A DNA stretch of 64,000 nt from Dendrolimus kikuchii (Eukaryota; Arthropoda; Insecta; Lepidoptera; Lasiocampidae). The translations under genes and the position numbers were made by a program. Numbering within the stretch: position 1 is the stretch's first letter; every line of letters starts with the position of its first letter. The stretch is taken from the NCBI GenBank assembly GCA_019925095.2, contig CM034389.1, positions 19,393,435-19,457,434 on the forward strand, written 5' to 3'. Below the pieces are notes generated by a model. It had not been told where the DNA came from and made no database searches. It worked only from the letters and a program-made list of their open reading frames with translations. Below, piece by piece: positions 13,001 through 26,300 of the stretch.

Positions 13001-14269
13001 TTTAATTTTGAGAATTATGAAATGAGTTCATTTTGTTTATACATTGATGGTCAGCAAATACCTTCTAAAGCGTTACAACCATCATTTGAGAGTAATATTT
13101 TCACTACAGCCTATCATACGTTATTCTCTGGAACGGGTATACATTTTCTTAACGAAGGTAACGGGATATCTAGGGAACAGTACGCTCAAGGTTACTGTCT
13201 GCTAGCTTTTGACTTAACTCCTGATTTATCAGCTAACTCCTCAAGTCATTGGAATCTGATTAGGAATGGTAGCGTGAGATTAGAAATTCGTTTTGAATCT
13301 GCTCTTTCACAAACTATTAACTGTATTGTGTATGCCGAGTTCGATAATGTTATTGAAATAGATAAGAACCGCAATGTAATCGTAGACTATAGTAGTTAAG
13401 ATAGAATTATATGTATTAATCATAAGAAAGATATCAATAAATAAAACTGTCAACATAGCTTTCATATTTTTTATTTACAACTTCCTTTACATAATAAGTT
13501 CACAAGATTATGTTGAACATTTACAATAGTATTCTTCATCGAGTAGCACGTGTGCACTTTGGTTACAAATATGAACACAATCGAGATCCAGAAATGTTTA
13601 TGCAAAATTCACCCATCTTTAGAGAGGAACGTGTATGCAGCAAACAATTTACCAATTCACATGGAAGCGCCTACGTTCTTAGTGAGCAATCTGGATCCAA
13701 GCACCCAGCCAGGTTCTCACTGGGTAGCCATGCACATAGACCAACACAACATTGGACAATACTTCGATTCCTTTGGTCGGTCACCTGTAGGATTCCACTT
13801 GGCTTTTCTAAATAGGAATTGTAGAAAATGGCATTTCAATACTAAGAGAATACAAAATGACTGGACTTCAGTATGTGGTGCATACTGTTTGGTATACTTA
13901 TACTATAAGTTTCATGGATATAGTATGACGGATATGACCAATTTATTCGAAAGCCAGGAAACACTCGTTAATGATATATTAGTATACGATTTGTACAAAT
14001 ACTGTTTTAAATAAAGGTTGAGGAAGAAAAGAACATGTTGTTTTTGTTTTGAAGTCGTTGTTGACGTCATTAAGAACAATAGGGAGTATCGGACGAGGGT
14101 AATTAGTGAACGTGAAATAGTAATTAACAAAAGAATAAACAAATGAGTAGCTAATTAGTGCTGTAATTAGCACGGAATTAAAAAAAGCTATCTCTGTAAA
14201 TACAGCATATATCGAAAAACTGATAGCGTAGAACGATCGGGCGTACTCGAGAACCCCCAATTTGACACC

Positions 14270-14320
<51 letters not shown>

Positions 14321-17300
14321 CTTTTTTAGCCAGGGTTGTCCGTCGAAACACTTTTTGCTCACCAGAAACACGATTCTTGGCGTGAGCCAGATGTCTGGCT
14401 TTTGATTAATACATTTGTCTCACCTTAATACCATACAGAAAATGAAACGAAAGGTGTAGTTATAATTTTCACCACGCGCATGTGGCGCCATTTTCATATT
14501 AGAAACGTTAAAGATTGTACCATTTTCCGACTGGTATTTGTTAGTTCCATTACCTATTGTACTATTTTCTCGCAAATGTGTTGAAAACGTTGTATGACAC
14601 ACGTGCGGATATTGGTTTTATAAACTTGTGACTATGGTCAGTTACAATCGTCTGCCCGTTTGTAAAAACCAACTTACCACACTAGTATCTTAAGTAATAA
14701 TTTCATAAGGCTATAGAAATAAAAAAAATATATTTCCGTTATTGTAAATACTACTATGTACATGTCAGTCTATGCCCAATGAAAGGTTCATGTCATGTAA
14801 AAATCCAAACAGTCGTTTTCACTGTAACACTAACTGTATTTTAACTATAGAATAACACCAGACATTTGAGGTGATAATTATAATTATGTGTATAGTCGTA
14901 AACTGGCCAAAGAAAAGTAGTCTAAAATTGGTAAACACGTTCGTCAGCCATGTTAGTTTTACTTTGATCACGACATGATACGATTGGTGTTTCCCGAAAA
15001 GTACAATCTAGGTGTCTTCAAGACTCGTGTGAATAAGTATTTTCTAGATAAGCGTGCTACATCTTCGACTAAAATTAGATGTGATTCTGGACAAACACGA
15101 ACTTGTTTAACAAAAAAAAAATCACCATGGTTTTTTTTATTGCTGGAGTACAACAGACATACTCATGGCCCGCCTGATGGAAAGTCGTTACCGTTTACTA
15201 TGGACATTTGTAACACTAAAGATTTACTACCAATGTGCTGCCGGTCTCGAAGGGACTGGAATCTGGCCACTATTGTCAAAACACAAATCACTGTTGTTAT
15301 GGTAGCATACTCTAGAGCAGATAGGAACCATTGTCTTGATTGTCTTATCGTCTGTTACGGCAAGCCGCGGGTATTACTCTGTGTCCGTTCGTGGTTGGAT
15401 AAAATGAGCGTAATAGAAAACAAAGGGATGACGGTCCTCGTAGCATAACTCCGCTCGGAGCCGTAACACGCACTAAGGCTGCTGAGACGGAGGAGCTTAG
15501 GTTTCGGCCTGGCCTAAGCTTGCTTTCTGTTCATCTAGAATATGGAAGGTAATTGCCCGTTATAGTAGAACGCATCCGAGTCTACGAACCTAGAATCTTT
15601 AGGATGATAGAAACGGGCTGGCTTTAGTGAGTAATCCAGCAGTCGTCACGATTCCTACACTACCTCACTGCTTATTAGTAGCGATATATGCAACTATGCA
15701 TGTAACATTTCCATCGCGCAACAAAAAGTAATATTAATGATTGGATTTTTTTTTCTGTTTGAATTACATATACCATGTAGACAAGTTTAAGATCTAAGGA
15801 GGAGACTGATCAACATGGGAATTTGGATGTCGGATCTCATACCGTAAAACAATTGGCAGAACTACTTCCCGTCTTATTGAGCCTTTGTCTACAAATTACA
15901 CAGTTAATAGCACAAGTACATTAATCATGCTTAATAGCTAGCGTGATAAACCTTAATATACAGATACAATTACGTTATCTATGTTATGTACGGACACAAG
16001 CACTGCTCATTCATGATTCATCAAAGGAACTTACTTCAATTATACAACATTCGTTTTTATATACACCGTTTAATGTGGGTCGTTGAACTAGTTCTAATCG
16101 TTATTGACATTAAAACTACACTTATATAGAATTATAGTAAGATTTTTCTAAGTAATATTTACACTTATTGCAGCAATAGCATCTTGAACACGGTTGTTTC
16201 AATTTACGTTACTAGTTTCTAATGCTTTTACTTTTACGTATTATTACCAGAGATCTCCACTTGGTTTCGCTCGTGTAAACTTTGTATCAGAGAGAAAATA
16301 TATGGTTTTACGAGATAAATAAAAATGTACTCTGTTAATCCCCGTTATCAAAAGTAAAAAACATCAAATTTGTGATAATAAGTTTATCCCCAAGGCCGTG
16401 AAAATTATTCAAACACTATGAATAGGTCATAAAATACATCATATTAAATAAAAATTGAATTACTGGTATAGAGTTACTCTATACTCGTATTTATGACGAA
16501 ATTAAGTTTCTGCAATATCTGTGCAGACTACTTCTTTTTATAATCTAATTGCCATGTGTTTCCGTCGTACATATTGCAAGACCAAAGAAAATAAAATGGA
16601 ATTTAATTCCGCTCTGTATATCGCATTGCTAATCATTATATGCCTGGAATGCAATTCATAAAACATGCATAACCGTACAAGTATACTACTTACCATGGCA
16701 GGCATTTGCGCAATATCACTGTCTATAGAGTTTAGTTGTAGTCCACCAACTGCTGTTAGTGCCGTTGTTATATAATGACGTGCAATATGCCAAGTGAATA
16801 TTGTCAACGATAGTAGTACCTTAGCTAAACCTATTACCTAAAAATTTTGACTACTTGCAATGACTTGCAAAATATTTTGGATGGATTAGTAAACTCTTAG
16901 CACCTCTAGTCTAAAAAAAGCTTTTTCGGCCTGTTCTGATATTCACCAAATTGTAAAATTTATTAGTAAACATAGTACTGTCCATAATTATATAGGCATT
17001 TAGCAGATAACAAGCAGGTTTTTATTTACTTTCAAATATTGATGCTTCTTGCATCGTTAAGTGTAATACCAATGTTTATTTTGTAAGTGCTTTATCTATG
17101 CGCTAATGGACTATGTCAAATGTTGTAATGGAGATTGTTGACTACTCTTTTGCAAACATAAAATCCATTTTTTACAAATAACTTTAAATGCCAACAGTTT
17201 GTATACTTACCTATATGTCTTTTGCGCTGAAAATAATTTCAATATGCGAGCGATGATGCCAACATTTCGTACTTATATTTAAATATTTCGAACTGAAGTG

Positions 17301-20300
17301 TTTGATGGCATGGTCACAATATTTGTATTGAAATCTCCACTGTTTGTTCTTAGAGCAATAAATAGTTAATTTTTGTCTCTCTGCTTGGACTTGATGCAAT
17401 ATGTAATCTATTGATTCTATTATAAAACAGTGATTAAGGCCCGTAATGGCCTCAGATGATAAATTGTTTTACTCAATAAAAAAGTATCAAGGGCTACACT
17501 ACTATTTCAATTGAACAATTAACTTGTTTATTATTCAACATTTTCCACAAATTAATATTTTATTAAGGGACTGAATTATTATTCCCAGTACTTACGCAAA
17601 AGTTATAAATCATTCAATAACATTGCGCAAAATACGCAAAGCCTTAGTTTTAAGTGCTAAAAAGAAACCTGGAAGCCGTACAGTCATTTCAGTGAAGCGG
17701 AGGCGCGTAGGTCGTCGACCGGCCTTGCGCTGTGCAGGGCCGATGTTGCTCTGACCCTCGCTTTGTTCCACGTCTCACTCGACGACCGGCGCGAACCATC
17801 TCGGTCAAACCACTCGCAACCCACGCAACGCATTCGCTTGCCTCAAACGTCGTTAGATCATAACACAATCAAATACCACCTGCAATGTACTCATTTACTT
17901 TGTATACAATGCATGAGTTACTCACACCATTTTTATATGTATGCTGTAAGACTAAATAATAACTACAGCCAGTTAAACCGGCGAGTCGCCAGGAAAGTTG
18001 GGCAAGGTCGCGTAGCGAACTTTATTATTATTGCACAACTCAGCAAGACGAATCGGGATCCACTATAAACTCGCACGCGCGTGCGTCATCAAGTATAATT
18101 TTAACTCGCGGAAGGGCATGGAGTAATATTGGCAATTCCACAGTCTGACTGCTGGTCTTGTCTGACCCGACGCGTACCATTTGCCGCGCTAATGGTATAA
18201 TAACCACCGACGCATTTATGTGACATCAGGCGTCTAACTGTCTGCTGTTGTCACAACTTACATGACCTTTGTTTTCATTTTGTGAACAATATTTTTTTTT
18301 ATTTTAGTACCTGATAAAGTTCAACGAGATAAAGACGAAGAAGGGTATAGAGCTACTGCAGCACTTGGTGGAGTATTACCACGCACAGACAAATTACTTC
18401 CAAGACGGTTTGAAGACAATAGAGCACTTTGGCGTTTACGTCGCTGATCTAAGTGTGCAACTCCAGAAGATTAGGCAGCAACAAGACGACGAGAGACGGA
18501 GGTTATTTGAACTGAGAAATATGTTGAGAGCAGCTGCACCGCAAGATAGAGAAGTGAGTTAATTGCAGATTAATAGCTCAGGTTTAATCCCCATAAAAGT
18601 TGCAAAGGATTTATCTTTTCCGAGAGTCTAGCTCTATCCGTCTCAGGATTTAATTTTACGATTCGACCCGGGTTTATGCCAAGATTTTATGTTTCAAGTC
18701 TTTAAATAATTCTGTTTAAATGTATAATCTGAAGTAAATATTCGTATCCTACACATTGCGTTGAGTTTTGAACGGATTTGATTTTTAATTATAAAGTGTC
18801 ATAGTTTGTTCTTTTCGTTAATCAACGGCATCATATCTCACTATAGCTTTTCTCAATACTGTAGTCAACAAAAATTCAATTACAGGTAGCCTCTGCAGTT
18901 GGTGGCTATTCCCTCCATCAGCTCCAGGGTGACAAACAGCACGGAGTGACCCGAAGTGGTTATCTATTAAAGAAATCTGAGGGGAAAGTGCGACGTGTGT
19001 GGCAAAAACGACGTTGCCGGGTCACCGCTGAGGGGTTCTTAGATATATTCCACGCCGATGAAAATAAAACACCGGCGAGGGTAAACTTGCTCACTTGCCA
19101 AATAAAAGTTGCCGCTGAAGATAAACGAGCGTTTGATCTAGTCTCATGTGAGTTTTCTTCAATATTTGCACATCATATCATTTAAACAGTGTTATTTCTC
19201 TGTTTTTATTTTCCTAATATTATTTCTTTGTAGACCACGGGCCATAAAAATGGCCCGGACTTTTGGGGGGCTTGTGTGGGGCCATAGGAAGGCCAACACG
19301 TAGAGGCCCTTTGACAAATTTAATGTAAATGTGGCGTGACACTGGCCGGCGATTATCGCTGTCTACACCATATAGTAATGCACCCAAGGGCAAGCCCCGG
19401 CCAATGTAGAACTATTGTGGGAAATGAGGACAAAAAGTACCGGGCTATTGGGGTGAACTGCTAGTGGTACTGGGGGTCTGAGAATATGGGGACTATGGCG
19501 TCTGCCCGTCGCAATGTTTAGGGAACATGGAAAAATGGGCAGACGGTGACTCGCCACTCCCTGCATGGGCCCCAAAAAATGCCATGAAGACAGGGGCAAC
19601 ATGGGTGTGAGTGGCTAAGGGGTGTAGAGAGGTGGGCTGCAGGTTCACCGAAGCTACTTCCGACGTTAGGCCATTTATCACTTCCACCCCTGGAGCTTGA
19701 ATCTTAGCTCTAGCGATCTCCACTCCGTGCCGGCTGACTAAGGCAAGCACGGGGGCGGGGGCCTTGCCTTGGCCCCCGGAGTCAGGTACGAGGTGTCGCT
19801 ACTCACCTAAGGCTTCGCCACAAAGCCCCCCTGCGGTATAATATTATTTATTATTGTCATTGGCCCAAATCAGCCTAACAAATAAATATGTAAAATGGGA
19901 CAAAATACTTACATTTTCTCTTGTTCATGTCGAAATCACCTAGAAACCTTTGTTTTTTAAAAGCACGCTGTGAACAAACTACCAGTTTTAATAAAAGGGG
20001 CTTCTATGTATATTTTAAATTATTATATTTTAAACGTTCCTGTTAGCGCAAGTGTTATGACAGATGTTAAATTATCTAGTTTCTGCTTACATTTTAAACA
20101 AGGTTAAAAATCTAATTTTGTATTATCATCTGCTAAGTTTTAGTGTACTTAATATTTTCAATATAAAAGATTCTACATGATACTAATTAACTGTTCAGTA
20201 ATGTCCGCAATTTTATGGCCGCTTTTATTTAGCATTATGTACCTGCCCAAGAAATGAATTTTCGCAACAACAACAAAAATCAGTTACTACGTACGTATCC

Positions 20301-23300
20301 CTTTGCAAATTATTTAGAAAGCCCGTTAAATTTGAATGGCCATGAGTAGGTAGAGAGAGGTTCTTGGTCCTTAAATTGCACATATCGAATTCATTTTTTA
20401 TGTATTTAGCGTATGACATATTGTAAAGCGGACCTTTTATTCTAGTAGAATATTTGCATGATGTAAATATTTCCTACCAAATTGCATATATTTGTAGCAT
20501 CATTTAAAACATGGACTATACCTACGGCACGCTATGATAACCGTTTTGACGTTCGCCGGCTCATGAAGATTCGTATAAATTAATAACTACATTTGCAAGA
20601 GCAAATTGCTGTTCTTTATTGTCAATAGTGATATGCAATTAAGACAAAAAATATCGAATATACTACTACATTCTTTATACACTTCAATATATTTTGTCGA
20701 TAATGAATTGACATATTTCACGTCACTATTGGAATGTGTCAAAACTAGTGTGCCGTAGGTATAGCTCTTTAGTGCAATTAAGTTTTATAAAAAAACAAAT
20801 TAATCTGTTTAATGTCGATGCCCTTGGTGATCTCAATCCAGAATCAATTTTGAAAGTCCCCGGTAATATATTTCGGAATCGTTACCATAAATTGCTAATG
20901 AAGAATGGAAATAATACCTTTAAGCAAATTGGCATTTGAGGAGCCCTAAATGTCGAAGGTGAACATCGACATTTCGAAGCGATGAAATCAAGACGGCAGT
21001 ATCATTTTACGCTCAGCCATAAGATTGTTTTTTTGCAAAATGTCTGTGTTAAATATATCGTGTTACAATAAACAAAACATTCCTATCCAACTTAACGAAT
21101 ATCTGGTTACTATGTTGTCTTGTGAAGGTCTTAAATGTCATTTTGATAATTTTATCGTGATCTATATATAACTTAAACCAGTTCTCAAATTATATATGTT
21201 CGTATCTAATGGCATGGCCACCAAAACGTTTAAAAATGGTATTTAACGCGAGTTTTCTTTCCTAAATTATAAATCCCATGCGACTCATATCTTTTGGGAC
21301 GACAATTATCATATATTTGAGGCCAGTACAAAGGGAAGAAGCAAAGGTTACTTTCGCATTTATTTAAATAACTAGCTTCTTCCCGCGACTTCGTTCGCGT
21401 GGAATAGTTAAAAAAAAGTAAGTTAAAAAAACCCCCCCGATTTTGAAACATTCTTCATTGGTGCTCCGCTCCTATTGATCTTAGCGTGATAATATATAGC
21501 CTATAGCCTTCCTCGATAAATGGGCTATCTAGCACTGAAATAATTTTTCAAATCAGACCAGTTCCTGAGATTAGCGCGTTCCAGCAAACAAACAAACAAA
21601 CTCTTCAGCTTTATATATAAGTATAATATAATATCAGCGCAACCATCTACTGGGTTCGGACCTTCCAGTTTTAAGCGAATGTATCCGCCGCGCTTGTCTA
21701 AGGCTGATTGGCAACTTTCAGAGATCGACAATCTTGAAAATGCGAGATTACTCGCGATGTTTGTCTTTACCGTGGGTACCTAGTAATTGAACAATGCGCA
21801 CATTGAATGAGAAAATTGCATAAACTGAGCATTGCATGCCCGCCGGCCAGGCCTCGAATCCACGACACTGAAATAAGACGCAGGTGTCGTAATCTTTGAT
21901 TATGGTCGCTTTGTTGTGTTTTGAAGTGAAACTTCTTCAGAAGCCTTCTGATTTGAAATTCGATGAAACGAAAAAGCGACACTAAAAAGAGATAAACATA
22001 TAAATCTACAGGACTAAGCCTTCGACAGAATGAGGTCCGAGTTTTATATTGTGCACCACAGATTAGAGAGTAAATAGAATATTAAACACAGGTCCAATTT
22101 GTACTGAAATAAAACTGATAATAATATTTTTATTCTAAAACAATGAAAAATTTGTAGTGATACTTAAGAAGTTTATTTTGAATTATAAGATGTTGACGGA
22201 TGTAGGCTAAAGGCATTATATTTATATTAATAAAAAAAAGAGAAGAATTATCTGTGAGTATATTCTGTATAGTTTCACTTCTACTGCGTGTGAACTGCAC
22301 ACACACACAATTTTCTTTTATTGCAAAGTTGGCAAGCAGGCAGACGGCCCAGTTCATTGAAAGTGGTTACCGTCATGTACAGATGTTTGCAACACTATGA
22401 ACGAAGCCAACGCGCTCCCAGCCTTTGCGATGGGATGGAGGATAAGACAAAGGGATCAGAGGTATAGATACTTCTATCTATACCTCTGATCCCTTTGTTG
22501 GTATCCCTTCGGATACCATAGGGAAAATCGGATAAGAGAAGTGGGCCATCGAAACTCATTCACCGCATGATGAAATACGATTAGCGCAATTCTGATCCTT
22601 TCACGCCGATATTATGTGAAAGAGTGGAGCATGAGCGTGGTATCACACCGATCGAGCCGGCCAAAAGTTCTGTAATTAAGATAACGATTCCAGCATGGGT
22701 CTACCACGTAAAGTGTCTTTCAAAATGCAATACTCAGAGGATTGACAATATATAATGAGAAAGAATACAATTTCCTGCGACCGGGCGGCCCGTCGGAAGA
22801 GGCAACAAAACCACCCACAGTTAGGGTACTTGCCCGTCTCGATGGCTACCACCCTTGGTTTAGAGTATGCCGCCATAACGACCTTGAGTTGTGTTCCGAC
22901 ATTAATGTCCGGGTTCCAGTCTCCTATTAGACATCGGCAGCACATTCGTAACACCTTTGGTGTTACAAATGTCCATAGGCGATGGTAACCGCTCCCCATC
23001 GGGTGGGACGTCTGCCTGTTTGCTGAACTCATGCAATATAAAAAAGCTGTTTTAAAGACAAAACAAAACGGTTTGAAATGAAACTTTTTCTAACAGATAA
23101 CCGTACCTACCATTTCCAAGCTGAAGACGAGAATGAGCAGAGGGCGTGGACGTCAGTTTTAATCAATTGCAAGGAGGGGGCCTTGATGAGAGCGTTCCAC
23201 CAGCAGGCTGGTGAGAGCAACGATTCGGGCCACTCCTTGTTAGACCTGCAAAGGTCCATTATAAGGGCTGTGAGGGCAATGCCCGGGAACCAAGTATGTG

Positions 23301-26300
23301 CCGATTGCGGCTCTACAAATGGTAAGCACTTTACACTTTTTTAAACAAAGAATAAAAAAGAAATCAAATACTCTTAATAACAGTTACAACTTAGGTATCA
23401 TTTGTTTAATAATCAGGACAATCTAATCACTCCTGTCTTGCATGGGAGTAGTTAAGATTACAAATCTTGATAAACTACGATCTTAATAAACACTCTTCTT
23501 TTCATAAACCCAAATTAATTAGTCTTGTAGTAAGTAGTCCAGATGATCATTTTCATATAGCTTAATACGATTAAATAGCCACCATGTGTATCGGATTTTT
23601 TTTCAAAATCACCTGATTCTATTCTTTATTTTTCGTTATTTCTTATAATTTTAAATTTTTGTCAACTAGATACACTGGAAAAATTTAATCTGTAGCTGTA
23701 TACAGACGAATTATGATCCTCCTATTTTTTGATGTCTGTCAAAAATAACAATTAATAAAACAAAACACCAAACGCTCTTAGATTTTATACAAGAATAGTA
23801 AGCTATGAGACGCCACATACTTAAATGACTCGAAGTTGCGTGTTAATTATTTTTTAAACAGTTATTAAAATTATTTTCATCATGATAATTTAAAAATAAA
23901 GTGATAGTGTGGTATTTTACCGTCCGATCTTTTATATGAACATAATCTAATCATTTATTGTAACACGTGTCATATACATAATTGTTGTATGTTTTTTATG
24001 CCGTTACATTACTGTTAATTACTGTTTCACAGAATTAACAGTGAATTTTGTCCTTTTCCAGATCCGACTTGGCTGTCGACAAACTTCGGTGTCATAGTCT
24101 GCATAGAATGCTCCGGAAGCCATCGGGAACTAGGAGTACATATATCTCGCATACAGTCACTAACATTGGATAGGCTTAGTACTTCGCAGTTACTACTAGC
24201 AAGAAATATGGGCAATCAAATGTTCAATGAAGTTATGGAAAACACACTAGACGAAAGGGACAAATTAACGCCTGAAAGCACAATGTAAGTATGAATTAAG
24301 TGCTTAGATTTCGTACGCGTCTTTACTGAGATCATTCGATGTTGTACTCCATGACCCATAAATATTTTTTAGCAAATATATAAAAGTTACATGGTATATT
24401 TTTCGCCTGATGAAGGTATACTCGTACATTTTTTTAACACGCTTTTATTACCTTACCGGTAAGTATGTATGCAACGAAATCTTTCTATGTCATTTTCACC
24501 CACTTGCAGACTTTAGCGTAACTCGAGAATTTGCACACGTGTTAATTTCATAACTATGTCCTCATATTCTGCCAGGATGACGAGAATAAAATTAATAATT
24601 ATTTACGGCAAGATTACGAGAACGTTAATTAAATCATTTTAGATCTATTGTCACACTAACGATATGAGTCGAGTTTCTTGATTATAATTATACTTTGAGT
24701 TGGTTTCGGGAAAAAATATTCAAATGAAATTTATAGTTAAAAAAAAAAACACGTACTTACCTACGTGGTGCTTCCCACACTTTTCACAATAACAATAGAA
24801 CAAACTTCACAATCTATAATATTATAAAATTCTAAACATGCTATGTCTGTACATTAAAACTATTTAAAATAACAACTGGAATAGACTGTATAAACGATGG
24901 AAAACACGATGTAATTTTTTTTAACTTTCTTGTCTGTTTGTCGTTTTGTCTGTTTGTTCGGGATTCACGTAAAAACTACTAGGCCGATTTCGATGCGGTT
25001 TTCGCTGGTCGACAGCTAATTCTTAGACTCAAACTCTGCACTACTTTTTATCCTGGGAGGCCCGCGGGAATTTTTCTGGAAATAATTTAAAATGAGGTAG
25101 GTAAAAAAAACGAATTCTAATGTGATTTTTTTACTGATCGATAGCAAATTTAATGTAATAAAATGTGTGATATTTTCATACCGGGAATTTTCCCGGAAAC
25201 GATCTGGAGTTGTTAGAATACATAAACTTTAGCTTATTCCGACGCAGTTTCCACTAAAACGAGAGCTTATATTCTTTTTTTGAATGCTGCGATACTTTGT
25301 GTCCCGGGAATCCCGCGGGAATTTCAAGTCAAGCGTGGACGAAGTCGCGAGCAAATCTTGATAAAAAATAATTTTCATTTTTTATTTCCTAGTTTTTTTA
25401 AGCGTGTTTATTAGTAGTTTATTACATTGATCCATGCAGGAACAGAGAAAGAATACAATTTCCTGCAACCGGGCGAGCTGTCGTAAGAGGCGACAATAAT
25501 AACCCACAGCCAGGTGGTAGGGTATTTGCTGGTTTGTATAGCTACCACCCTGGTCTAGGTTATGCCGCCATAACAACCTTGAATTGTGTTCCGGCATTAG
25601 TGGGCAGGTTCCAGTTCCCTTTTGAGAGCGGTAGCACCTTTGGTGTTACAAAAATCCATAGGCGATGGTAACCGCCTCCTATTAGCCGTCTGTCTGTCTG
25701 TTGAACTCAAGCAATAAAAAAAATATGTGATTAAAATTATAGTCATCAATATTCAGCTTCTTCTTAAAACATTGTAAGGTAATCGTCTGTCTATTGGACA
25801 GGGAAGAGCGGTTGAGATTCATCCGCGACAAGTACGTGTACCGTGCGTTCGCGTTGCGCACGTGCCGCGACGCCGCCGAACGCCTGTCGGAGGTGGAGCA
25901 CGCCGTCAACAACGGCCACTTGCAAAACCTGCTGCAGGCGTACGCGGAGGGCGCCGACCTCGCCTCGCCGCTACCCTGCTCGGTATGTTCATAATCGAAA
26001 CAGGGTGAATTATTGGGTGGAGATTTTTGTTCTATAATATTTTCTTAAGTTTTAGCGACTAGTACACATAAATAAAACTAGGTTTAACGGTTTTGAGTGC
26101 GAAATTTTATTTTATTTTTATTTCAGTGCAGTAGTAATTTAGATTAGGCTCCCAAAGAGTAAATAACAACTATAAACAAAAAATCAATAATTAAAATGAA
26201 CAACTTAAAAATAACTTTAACATTACTCATTGACACCGGAAATCTTTGTCTTCCGTGATCATGACTACTGAAAAGTGGCTGAAACGTCGGAATAAAAATA

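Larger units (their letters stand above)
917..14396 (+). mobile_element. Maverick/Polinton (polintovirus-like) element, apparently coding-intact
   Basis: A self-synthesising DNA transposon or virus-like element of about 13.5 kb. It is defined by near-identical terminal inverted repeats (917-2645 and 12666-14396) and the hallmark gene set: protein-primed DNA polymerase B, FtsK/HerA-type packaging ATPase, rve integrase with chromodomain, penton-like minor capsid, double-jelly-roll major capsid and adenain-like cysteine protease. No frameshift or internal stop is seen in any hallmark gene, and the two terminal repeats differ only slightly, which suggests recent insertion or recent homogenisation. 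The ends are set by where inverted similarity stops and could be off by several bases; no perfect 6-bp target duplication abuts them. It lies in an intron of the ASAP gene, in the same orientation. Confidence 0.93.

Noticed and set aside
14975..15448. 157-codon plus-strand frame
   Set aside because: Much of it is the inverted SINE-like repeat also found at 22757 and 25443, so it is not a gene.
16538..17399. Minus-strand frames with a vague chemoreceptor look ([12 protein letters not shown]; possible 54-bp intron)
   Set aside because: Splicing the candidate intron runs into a stop and no consistent exon chain could be built. An olfactory-receptor pseudogene remains possible but unsupported.
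19363..19750. Overlapping minus-strand frames in GC-rich DNA
   Set aside because: They fall in a dispersed repeat with abrupt composition borders.
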